Shown: positions 11,201 through 20,552 of the stretch, in pieces | Layout: each line of letters begins with the position of its first letter | Numbering within the stretch: position 1 is the stretch's first letter | Assembly (NCBI GenBank): GCA_905178155.1 | Contig: CAJINV010000006.1 | Location: forward strand, 3,475,573 to 3,539,572 | DNA: 64,000 nt | DNA from: Amoebophrya sp. A120 | Lineage: Eukaryota; Sar; Dinophyceae; Syndiniales; Amoebophryaceae | Direction of reading: 5' to 3' | Translations under genes and position numbers: made by a program | Notes under the pieces: generated by a model | Told to the model about the DNA's origin: nothing | Databases searched by the model: none | What the model saw: only the letters and a program-made list of their open reading frames with translations

Positions 11201-14200
11201 GTGGCAACCAGAAGCCCTCAAAAAATCTGTGATGCTACGGCATGCATCACAGACGTCATGGCTCATGCACAACATGCGTGACAGGTGTCAGAAACTTCCA
11301 GACCCAGACATATTTGCATTTGATAGTTAGCCCCGTTTAACGACTGGCCGTGCGCGTATATCGTAAGGAAAAATCCCCCCTCCCCATATCGAAAGAACAC
11401 GCCTCAGAGAATTTGCAATGCTGATTTGTGGCCACAAATCGCGTCTGTCTTGCAAGAAAGCAACGGCATCAGCTTCGCCCCATTATACAGGCGGTTTGTA
11501 ATGCTGTTCGGCCTACAGCATAGACGTTCCTCATGCTAAGTGCCTAGGCCAAAACCTTTCTACAGTGGCATGATATGGGCCTGCAGTCCTCTACTGCAAG
11601 ACAGACCTGATCTGTGTACGCAAATCCAGCATCAGAAATTTTGCTTTGATATGGGGAGGGGGAATCTTTCATTTTGATAGCGTACTTGCAGTTGTTGTTC
11701 GCCCCCCGCTGCATGGCCGCCGGGCACGGGAGGTCGAATAAACAGTCGATGTTGCGCCGAATGCACATGTCGATGTCGAGAACCAGAACTTTCTCGTATT
11801 CGGTTTGATTCAAAGCGTGGAGCTTGGTTATGCATTGCAACTATATCTGGGTCTGGATCGTGGAAACTTGTCATGCTAGATCTGAATCATGCAAAGATCT
11901 GTGTTGCATGATCACCAAAGGCGGTGGTCCACGTTCTTTGAGCAAATTGAGGGGGAGTTTCTCAGGCAGAATAGGCATGATAAAGATCTCATCACTACGG
12001 AATCTGTCAGGCCAGTTCCTGCATTTCAGTTCTCACATGGGTCACGGAATAAAACCTGCATGACAAGTGGTTCTGCAATTTTCGTCCAGACCCAGACATA
12101 TTTGCATTTGATATTGGTGAACACGTAGCAGAAGCGGTTTTGGTCCTTCCAGCCGTTGAACAATCCCTTGTCCGTCGCTTCTATGTGGTTGATCTCCTTG
12201 CACTTCCAAAATTTCTCCAGCGTTTTCAGCTCTGTGACGTCCTTGGTATGAAGACAGAGCAGATCATGTTTTGTATCCGTTTCCAGTAGTGACTTCCCTA
12301 ACACTATCCTCTGCAAAAGTATCGCATAGTAATCGCAGCACTGCATTAGCATATACAACTTTCATCCTCTACCCAAAGCAGCATTACAAGATCCATTTTT
12401 CAACTTGAGAAAATTTGTGATGCTACGTGCACCAGTACGATACTTTTGCCTTGCCTAAACACACACGCCCCCAACACGTACTCAATCGACTCCCCCCACA
12501 GGAAAATCACAAACGCGCACTTCTTGATGTGCGGGTCCTGGAAGTAGGAAGAACCTTGTTGATGCTCATGATCTACTTGTAGTTCCCCGTTGCATCTATT
12601 CGCTTCAACGATGGCCTGTATCCGCGGGTGGGTTTGGAACAGTTGTGTTTTGATTTTTTCTCGCTGCGCCTGTTCGTCGAGCAGTTCCTGCCTTTTGATT
12701 TTCGCGTCCGCAAGCTCCTCCTCTTTGTCCTTGTTGTTTTTCCACGTTTGCCACTCTTCCTCCGTCCACTGGGCCGAAAAAGAACTGTTTTTGAAAGCAG
12801 AAGAAGATGAGGAGTAGAAGCCGTCGTAATTCATTTTTTGGTCGTAGTAGTTGTACCGATTTTCTTGTTGTTCTTCGTTGCCGTCCTTACCACTAGTAGA
12901 TGACCGAGGAGCGCCTGTCGAAGTCGGAGCTGCCACAGGTGCCGTTTTGGATTTGAGTATAGCGTCTATGTTCACAAGTTTACCGTCTTCGAGCAGAGTT
13001 GGCGTCACTGCTTCAACTACATCTTCTGCCGCTCGTTCTTTTATTTCTCGTGGTTGATGCAACTGCTCTGCAGAGGTTCTTCCGTCACCGTTCGTTTCGT
13101 TTTTATCTTGTTGGCCTACTTCTGCTACTTCATCATCATCGTCTTCAGAAGTGATATTTTTAGAACCCTCTTCTTGCCCGTCCTCTTTCGCAGTCACAAG
13201 GGCGGAAATTTGTGTGCAGTCATCCTCGGAAGTAGTTGTAATGTTGCCTTCGGAAGACGAGGACAACGTACTTGATTTGCGTTCTTGTGCAGGATCTACT
13301 TCGTCTCCATTTCTACTCCAAACGCAGTCGTTCTCCGGCGGGTTCTTTTCGTTCACTTCCTGTCCACCCCAATTTTCACTGTAACCTCTTGACCAACTTG
13401 TCGTCCTCCCGGAGAAGTTGTTGACACCGTCTTGGTTTCCTCGCATTTGCTCGTCCTCCTCCATAACCATCCCTTCGTTCAGATTCGATTTTTCCACCAC
13501 CGGCGCGTGTCCTGCTAGTGGTGCTGCACCAGCAGGTTGTAGTCCTACCTGTAGGTCTACCGCCGGCAGCGTCGTGGTCTCCGGTGGTGATGTCTCACGA
13601 GGACCTCCTCCAAGAACAACAGCATCATCACGTCTGCTCTCGCCCGGATTGCCCGTCTGCGACTCATCTCCCTGCGAGGAACAAGACGGGTTCATTTCCG
13701 AAGAGGTTCTCGAACTACTAGAGTTGCAGCTTTCGATTGCATTATTTGCAGGGGACACTGTGGTTGTATCCAAATTGTAGTCCTGTGGTCCTTATCAACT
13801 GCAAAAGTATCGTATTCGTATAAATGCATTACAAATTCGCTCAGCATGAGAAATGAAATTTGTAATGCGGACTTGCCTTGGGAACAAGATTTGTAATGCA
13901 AGACTTGCATTTATACGAGCACGATACTTTTGCACAGGATAGTCCTCCCGCAACATGATCTTCTTCATAAGAATCTCCCGAGGACGGCGGAGCAGGCTCC
14001 ATGTTGCCACTCCAGTTCTCCCTCGTGCGGTCGGAGGTGTAGCGAAAATTCCAAGTTTCGTCCTCCTCCCCGATAATACTTCTGACTTTTAACACCTCCT
14101 CAAAGTCGATGATTTGGATTTCTGCTGCGGATGATGTCGGTGAAGATGTTTTGTGTTCATCAGATGTTGACCAACTACTTCCATAGTGGTGGTCGTTTTC

Positions 14201-17200
14201 CTCCATCACATCAAACGAGGACTTGTCTGTCGTGGTCAACAAAAGCTGTTGTTTCACCAGTTCCTGCAAGGGTTTCGCAGTCTCCGTTTCCTCGTAACAC
14301 ACCCGGGAGTGAAAGTACATTATCAAATGCAAATGTGTCTGGGTCTGGACGAAAGCCAGGTTTGTCATGCGCATTTCTTATGCTCCATGATGCCTGTAAT
14401 GCATGACCTGGCATCACAGATTTTTAGACGGCTTCCTGATGCCTATCCCGCATGAGAAATGGCCTCCTGGCGTAGAACAAACTAGACTCCTCCTTGTGGG
14501 CATGCAATACAGATTTTTTTCGAATTCAAAGACAGCATCACAAGTTGCAACCTTCCAGACCCAGACATGTTTGCAATGCATATACATCGGATCGTGTTCA
14601 TTCCAAAACCTTGCCGACTGCTCCGCTGCAAAAGCACTATGGCGCTCTCAACTGCTACACTCTCAACTGTTACATGATTTGTCACGCAAAACTACAATCA
14701 GAATCGGCGCGGTCAAGCTGCTTTGCATGACAAATTCTTGAAGGGCCAAACAGGCTGAGAAACTGTTCCAAATCTGTCATGCAAGACGCGCAAGGTCAGG
14801 TCACCCCGTCCACTTTTTCCATTTTTGCATCACAAACTCGTGTAACAGTTGAGAGTGTAACGTTTGAGAACGCCATAAGCACCGAGGAAGAGTTGCGAGT
14901 TCTTTTGGTCTTCCTGTTCTGCTGTAGCTTTATCGTGTGGCTGAAGATGTTGTTCATTTTCATCTTCACAGGAGTTGTTGCTGGGCTCTCTGTATGCATT
15001 GCAAAAGTATCGTACTCGTATAAATGCATTACAAATTATTTTCTTAGCATGAGAAATAAAATTTGTCATGCGAATTTGACTTAACAAGAAAATTTGTAAT
15101 GCATGTGTGCAATACGAATTATATGATACTTTTGCACAGGATACTCTGGAAAAATCCTCATCCCACTCTCCGTTCAAGTGCCACATCTTCAAATTCTGTA
15201 TGCATTGCAAATATGTCTGGCTCCTCTGGAAAGGTTGAACCTGTATTGCGTGTCCAGGATTCCAGAAAAATCTGTGTTGCATAGAAGCATCAAAAGCGCC
15301 ACAATTTGAATAATTTCGTCATGGAAAAGTGCAGTTTGTAATGCGCGCTAAACATGAGAGAGCGCTTGGAAAATTTGTCGTGCTACACTGCACTTAAAGG
15401 CGCTCTCACTCATGACCGTTCAGCATTACAGGTTTATTCCAGAGGACCCGGGGATATTTGCAATGCATATTCTGTGGCCGGTAACAACACGGACAGTGAT
15501 ACCAAATGTAAAAATGTCTGGGTCTGGAAGAATGCGCGATTTGTCATGCTGCTTTTCCATGACCCATGAGGTCTGGAATGCAGGGATTCTGCGAGACCTT
15601 TCTGATGCCTATCCTGCATGAGAAACTACCTCCAGACTTGGTCAAAACTGGACGGCTTTTGGCAATCATGCAACACAGATTTTTGCATGCTTCAGATTTA
15701 GCATGGCAAGTTGCAATCTTCCAGACCCAGACATTTTTACATTTGATAAGTGAAACGAGTACATAATGTCCGGTTGGGTCACCTTTTGACCACGCGGCTG
15801 CTGCTGATTTCTTGTTTCCCCGGAAGTAGAAGACGAAGCACCAGCATGAAGATTTTTACTATACCCTGTCCTCGGCCACAACACTGCTTTTTTCGGAAGC
15901 GCGTATCCTGTGCAAAAGTATCGCACTCGTAGTAATCGCATTCATGCATTACAAATCTCGATCCCAAGGCAAAACAGCATGGCAAACTCCATTTCTCATG
16001 CTGAGTGAATTTGTCATGCGATTTCTACTAGTACGATACTCCTGCATTGCATAGCGCGTAATCCGCAACCAAGTCACTCTGCACCTCGCATTCATAAGGC
16101 AGCGTTGCGTAAACGGCCAAGGAGCCGAGCTCTCGGGTTTTCTGCAGCAGCTGTTTCGCGATCCTCTGGAGTAATTTAATCTGGAGCTTGTTGTCCTGCT
16201 GGTCTTGAAGCTGGGACGATGTTGAGGGAGTAGCGGTGGCTGTGTTGGTATAGTACGTGTTGTTGTAGCCGTAAGTAGAAGTTGAACCACTGCTAGTACC
16301 CAAGCCGTAGTAGGACGACGAGTTGGTAGCTGCAGAAGATCCGTAAGAACCGTAGTAATACGAAGATGAGTTACTGTGATTTTTGTAGTAGTCGTACGAG
16401 GAGCTTCTTGCATAATGTTCCTCCTGCTCCCGCTGTTTCTCCGCGGCAGCATCTGCGAGCAGCATGGCGGAGTTTTCCAAAGTGAAGAGAATGGATTCCG
16501 CGACTTTTTCGACTATCCTGTGCAAAAATATCGCACTCGTATAAATTTAAATGCAAGTCTTGCATTACAAATCTTGTTCCCAAGGCAAATCTGCATTGCA
16601 AATCCTATTTCTCATGCTGGGGAAATTTGTATATGCATTTATTTTTATACGAGTACGATTACGATACTTTTGCAATGCATATCGACAACGAAGTCCTCAT
16701 TCAGCTGCTCTTGGTCAGCATACGGGCGATTCTCGAAGATGGTTTGCCTCAAATTATGCATTGCAAATACGACTGGGTCTGGAAGGTTGCAACTTGTCAT
16801 GCTGAGCCTGCACACTGTAAAAACCTGTGTTGCGTGTCTAGCAAAAGTTGTCCACTTTTGGCCGAGTTGAGAGGGAGTTTCTCATGCAGGACAGGCAGGA
16901 TCGAGATGTTGCCACAGAATCTGTCATGCTAGTTCCTGCATTCCGGACCTTATGGGTCATGCAAAATCTGCAGGACAAGTCGCGCAATTCTCTTCCAGAC
17001 CCAGACATATTTGCATTCGATACAAATGCTGCTGGATCAAATTCGAGACGGTGGCTTTGATGTGCTCCGGATTATTTGATGTGGATGTGGTTCCTCCTCG
17101 GGAGAAGGTTAAGGAGGATGACGGAGATAGCATTGTTTTTTCGTTCGATGATGTTGATTGGCCAGCAGCATTGCAAATCCCTTCTCCTGCTCCTCCCGCA

Positions 17201-17544
17201 AGACCCGTGTTTGAAGTAGAGCACCTGTCTCTTTCAGCAGTGAAGCCCGTCCCCAGCCGTTGCTTGAAAAGGTCGATTTTCATGCTCCGTCTTCCAAGTT
17301 TCCTCGGTGTCGCTTTGTCGTGCTGTTGTGGTCCACCTCTCTTGTCACACATTTTCAAAGCGGGGCACTGTAGCAACCACACCCACAGTTCACGCAGGAA
17401 CAGGATTACTGTGGGGTTGATGTGCCGCTCGAGCTTGGTTTTCGCACAGCCCCACGCGGCGGAAAGGACTCGCACTGCGGTCTGCTGCCAAACAGACCGC
17501 GGTGCAGTTTGTTCTACTTTGATGTTGTGCTGATGTTGCCGCAT
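8206..17544 (-). CDS. g3: glycosyltransferase family 8 (glycogenin-like)
   Basis: A type II membrane-like protein of about 1,470 residues, 22 exons: 17023-17544, 16682-16754, 16054-16513, 15749-15903, 15470-15499, 15144-15198, 14878-14992, 14583-14637, 13942-14320, 12458-13792, 12114-12304, 11680-11828, 11326-11358, 10949-11053, 10564-10736, 10236-10300, 9953-10044, 9489-9598, 9012-9237, 8792-8852, 8433-8494, 8206-8273. A hydrophobic segment near residue 45 (PTVILFLRELWVWLLQ) could anchor it in the Golgi. A long low-complexity stem follows (Tyr/Ser, Glu/Ser). The GT8 domain starts at KKCAFVIFLWGE, with the metal-binding DxD as LVLDIDMCIRRNID, then GTGINAGVMLF, PEQDFLSRYF and VVHYSGTLKPW, all GT8 signatures. 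The expected role is sugar transfer from a nucleotide sugar with retention of configuration; the acceptor is unknown. The domain is intact although 11 introns fall in or beside it. Stop TGA at 8206-8208. Confidence 0.92.
8274..8432. mobile_element. Introner A, 159 bp, in g3
   Basis: TSD cttta on both sides. Last intron of g3; joins KIK to YVPWAD. Confidence 0.93.
8495..8791. mobile_element. Introner D, 297 bp, in g3
   Basis: Flanks ttgca/ttcca (4 of 5); ends TATCCTGCGTAAAAACG and CGTTTTTGCCCAGGATA. Confidence 0.9.
8853..9011. mobile_element. Introner A, 159 bp, in g3
   Basis: TSD catgc on both sides; joins RESH to VFWLYMW. Confidence 0.93.
9238..9488. mobile_element. Introner B, 251 bp, in g3
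   Basis: Flanks ttaca/ttcca (4 of 5). Termini are decayed (TATGAAACGC; GCAATGCGTA), suggesting an older copy. Confidence 0.88.
9599..9952. mobile_element. Unplaced introner, 354 bp, in g3
   Basis: Inverted ends TATGAAAGTGGA and TCCACTTTCATA, flanks cagtg/caatg (4 of 5). The interior matches none of families A to K and lacks obvious copies of the shared GCATNACAA motif. Frame is restored (DSSIESFVEK). Confidence 0.75.
10045..10235 (-). other. GT-AG intron, 191 bp, in g3
   Basis: Donor GTAAGA, acceptor CTCAG. Splicing joins KRYLDP to IGRLRIAVVHYSG inside the GT8 domain; unspliced, a TAA follows at once. Confidence 0.88.
10301..10563. mobile_element. Introner B, 263 bp, in g3
   Basis: TSD ggtgc on both sides; left end TATCAACTG. 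Confidence 0.94.
10737..10948. mobile_element. Introner I, 212 bp, in g3
   Basis: TSD gcatg on both sides; sits inside the GINAGVMLF motif of GT8 and is removed in frame. Confidence 0.94.
11054..11325. mobile_element. Introner B, 272 bp, in g3
   Basis: Flanks gttgg/gttag (4 of 5); left end TATGCAGCGCAAATTA. Confidence 0.9.
11359..11679. mobile_element. Introner G, 321 bp, in g3
   Basis: TSD gcgta on both sides; left end TATCGTAAGGAAAAATCCCC. Confidence 0.94.
11829..12113. mobile_element. Introner B, 285 bp, in g3
   Basis: TSD ttggt on both sides. The ends differ: TATGCATTG on the left, CATTTGATA on the right. Confidence 0.94.
12305..12457. mobile_element. Introner A, 153 bp, in g3
   Basis: TSD aacac on both sides; right end CCTA in place of CATA. 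Joins VLGACV to LGKSLLET in the GT8 domain. Confidence 0.92.
13793..13941. mobile_element. Introner A, 149 bp, in g3
   Basis: TSD gtcct on both sides. Confidence 0.94.
14321..14582. mobile_element. Introner B, 262 bp, in g3
   Basis: TSD tacat on both sides; left TATCAAATG, right GCAATGCATA. Confidence 0.94.
14638..14877. mobile_element. Introner H, 240 bp, in g3
   Basis: TSD agcac on both sides; ends TATGGCGCTCTCAACTG and GTTTGAGAACGCCATA. Confidence 0.92.
14993..15143. mobile_element. Introner A, 151 bp, in g3
   Basis: TSD ctctg on both sides. Confidence 0.94.
15199..15469. mobile_element. Introner B, diverged, 271 bp, in g3
   Basis: TSD ttctg on both sides. The core is altered (GTCTGGCTCCTCTGG), a possible subfamily. 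Confidence 0.9.
15500..15748. mobile_element. Introner B, 249 bp, in g3
   Basis: TSD agtga on both sides; with the neighbour at 15199-15469 it leaves a 30 bp exon between. Confidence 0.94.
15904..16053. mobile_element. Introner A, 150 bp, in g3
   Basis: TSD gcgcg on both sides. Confidence 0.94.
16514..16681. mobile_element. Introner A, 168 bp, in g3
   Basis: TSD tcgac on both sides; ends TATCCTGTGC and GCAATGCATA. Confidence 0.95.
16755..17022. mobile_element. Introner B, 268 bp, in g3
   Basis: TSD caaat on both sides; first intron of g3. Confidence 0.94.
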
Positions 17545-18127
17545 CTTGTTTCGTCGATTCTTGACGTGGTCGTGTATTCGATGTTGAGAAAAAAAACTTA
17601 AGCAGTCTGTTGGGATGGTACAATACGGTAGATGAAAATGTAAACTTAGAACCTTTGTTCTGCAATCTGATTCTTCAAGCTGGTAGGAAACACGCCGGGT
17701 CTACTGAAATTTAAGTAGAATTTCATCCGCACCAGGAGGGAATGAAACGTCGGACCATGCTACTAGGACTTCAAGTTCATCTTCATGTCGATATATTCCT
17801 ACTTATACTTTGTCGCTGCTTCATCTAGTAATAGTGGTGCCACTACATGCAATACGCGTCGTTCATCGAACGTCTCCCCGTCCTGCTCTGTCACGAAAGT
17901 AGATTCAAGTGCATTTCTTGCGTTGAAGAAAAAACACAGAAGCTGTGGTAGATCTTCGCAAGACTTCAGCTTTTTGACGCGAGGCAGACCAATGTCGCTT
18001 TCGCTTCAACATAAATAGCTGCGACAGGTACTTACGCCACAAAATCGCGCTGGAACATCGATAATCAGGGCCAGAAATTCTAGACTTCGTTGCTGTCAGT
18101 GTCATCGTGCAGTAGAAAACTTCGCTG
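17545..18127. other. Spacer between g3 and g4
   Basis: No introner and no convincing gene. It includes the g3 upstream region. Confidence 0.5.
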
Positions 18128-20050
18128 TCAGCAGCACGAGAAGCCGCTTCTTGATTTTTCTGCTGTGTCTTCATTTTTCCTACGTGTTACTAAGCGGAAG
18201 TTTCTAGGAATGAGGAAAATTCGAAAAATTTCAATCCCCAGATGAAAGTAGGCAGGTGGAGATATCAGGTCGCGGCCCCGTGCCGGCCCATTTGCGAATA
18301 CCGCTGCGCAAGAAGAGCTCGAAGAGCCCCGCGGACAACTGCGGTAGCCGAGCCTGGAGAGTCATCCGCGGCTCGCATATAATGGCCTGTATCGCGGCTG
18401 CATCAAAAAGACAACGCATGGCTCTCCGAACGGTGGCGCCTCCACACACGCGCATCATTCTCAAAGCTATTAAGCCAAAACCTCAGGCGCCATGGACCTT
18501 CCTACCCATGGACGCCATGCGCTACAAATAAACACTCTATAGCGGGGCAGGTGTACCCCCTTACCGAACCGCGCCAAACATCCCACGCCGTCGACAGCTT
18601 CCCACCGTGAATCAACCTGCCGCGTCTTTGCTCCTAACGCCTTCAACTTGCGGGCATTTCGCGCCGGACTCGAAATTTTCCTCGGAAATTGAATCGCGGT
18701 GCTATGGTGGTGGTTTTGGCCTCGCTTCGGGCGTGTTTTGCTGCCGCGCTCGCTACCCAAAAAAGGGAGCCCGGGAAAGCCAGCAAAACAGACCAGGCCC
18801 CAGACTCGCCTCGAAACAAGGCAAAAAACGGCGCCATACCGTCGCGATTCAATTTCCGAGGAAAACTCAGAGCCCCCTCTTCGCCATTTTCCTCGGAAAT
18901 TGAATCACGACGGCACGGGGGCGATTTTGGCCCCCTTCAGAGGGGGCCCTCCGGAGGCCCAATCCGGCCCCCCCGCGACCCCCCCTTCGGCATTTTCCTC
19001 GGAAATTGAATCACGAGCGGAAAGCGCAGAGCGCTATTTGAAGCATGGAAGAAATAGCAAAAAAATCAACGCGGGGCTGAGCCCTCGGGCGCGACCTTTG
19101 TTGGGGCACCCCGCCAAAACCCGGCCGCCGCACTTGAGGGCGCCGGGGTAGTCCTCCGCCTTTCTTTTCAAATGTTTCCGCACCTCCTCAAGACGGCTAG
19201 GCCACGCGTCCGACCCCACTGGCCCCTTTCAGGGCTGCCGCGTTAGGTTGGGATCCCCACTAGGGGATTGCCGGGGGGCTGGTGTTCGGTAGAATAGGCC
19301 CAGAGACCTCAAAGACCTGCCACCTTAGCGCGCTGCTCTGACTGCGATGCACATGTAGAGATCGCTGCCGTTATTCAGATGAAGCGCGGCTTTGTGGGTG
19401 TGTGTTGAGCCTCCGGCGATGGCTGGTTGGCTATCGAGGTGAGTGGCACCCGAAAAGCCGCCAGCCTGCTTTGGTGATTTCACTGCGCGGCAATGCGTCT
19501 GAACTCTGACGCAGTCGCTTCCCCTTTCCATTTTCGAATACAACAAACAAATGCTGGCGCGCCACGCCAGCCAAACACAGCTACGAAAAGCTGCTACAGT
19601 CGGAAGAGAATTCGAAGGGGGGGCAATTTATTCAAAATTTCCTCATTCCTAGAAAGTTCCACTTAGTACGTGTGGTGCCACATTTACAGCGTATTGCATT
19701 CAACATTCTGAACATTTCAATTCGTCCAATGCCCCTGCTAAACTTCTCCATGGTCGTTTGTTCTTTGACAAAGATTACACTGGAGACGACTGTTTCTGTT
19801 CTTGGCATCTTGTATAATTTGTACATTCTTTCATCTGCCGTGGCGGCGATGAAACCACGCAGCTTGTTCAAAGTTTAAACAAAATCTACCGCACGACTAC
19901 AGTGCACTTCTTCTTTTGTGGCTTAACGACATGACAGCGGAGCGAAAGGAAGTCCCACCCCGTCTCCGTCAACATATTGAAAACAAAACAGCTTCTATTC
20001 CTTTCTAAACTCTTGCTCTCGTTTGAGAGATCATGATCATCTAAAGCCAT
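18128..20050 (-). CDS. g4: small doubtful gene split by a GC-rich giant element
   Basis: Proposed exons 19901-20050, 19669-19862, 18128-18187, about 130 residues, start ATG at 20048-20050 (MALDDHDLSNESK). The first junction is a 38 bp GT-AG intron (19863-19900), unusually short. The second is the 1,481 bp giant element with TSD cgtgt; removing it with one TSD copy joins KCGTT to RRKNEDTAEK and reaches a TGA at 18128-18130. The residues around TADERMYKLYKMPRTETVVS look protein-like, but I recognise no family. The region could be non-coding and the open frame chance. Confidence 0.3.
18188..19668. mobile_element. Giant GC-rich fold-back element, 1,481 bp
   Basis: TSD cgtgt at 18183-18187 and 19669-19673. 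Inverted termini TACTAAGCGGAAGTTTCTAG and, from the other side, TACTAAGTGGAACTTTCTAG. Inside it is GC-rich and made of opposed repeats: TTTTCCTCGGAAATTGAATC occurs near 18677, 18887 and 18992 and inverted near 18846. No transposase-like ORF is recognisable. The host coding frame is doubtful (see g4). Confidence 0.8.
19863..19900 (-). other. Possible GT-AG intron, 38 bp, in g4
   Basis: Donor GTAGTCG, acceptor GAACAAG. Splicing links two open frames without a shift, but the intron is very short. Confidence 0.25.
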
Positions 20051-20552
20051 AGTTGGAAAAAAAATCGGCAACTTTTCGTTTCTCGATGAAGACCGTGATA
20101 GTGATAGAAGTAGAAGTCTTCAACCTATTGCATTAGCCTATTCCCGAAGTTTATTTTCCTCATTCTCGTATCTGTTGCTTAATAATGTGTCTGCTGTACT
20201 CTAAGATGAATTTCACTTAAATATTTTTTGAAACCACTCGATCGCATTACCTCCAGCAGGACTTCTTGGTGAAAGAGACGTAAAATTGAACAAGGGCGCG
20301 GCAGTAGCAAGCTCGCTGTCATAATGGTGAACGTAACTTTATTTCTGCAATTCCTAATTGGAAAAATTCCTCCTGTCCGCCAACAAGTACTTCCAGTGGG
20401 CCTATTGGATCGTTCGCTAATTACTGAAAAACAAAATCTGGACAGCTGCACTCATGATGGTAAAACCTGTATCCCCCTCTTGCCTCCTGCAGCCTCCATT
20501 GACGTGCCAAAATTGTTTTTATCTAGAAGTCCTCCTTGCTCAAAAATCCATC
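20051..20552. other. Spacer between g4 and g5
   Basis: AT-rich, no introner; short ORFs only. Confidence 0.5.

Noticed and set aside
12400-12457. Reading the large minus ORF through 12400-12457 and similar read-throughs as coding
   Set aside because: These residues translate introner ends (QKYRTRIN, CKNVWVWK type strings) that recur in unrelated genes.
17905-18174. A separate 89-codon minus ORF at 17905-18174
   Set aside because: It overlaps the proposed last exon of g4 in another frame and has no supporting feature.
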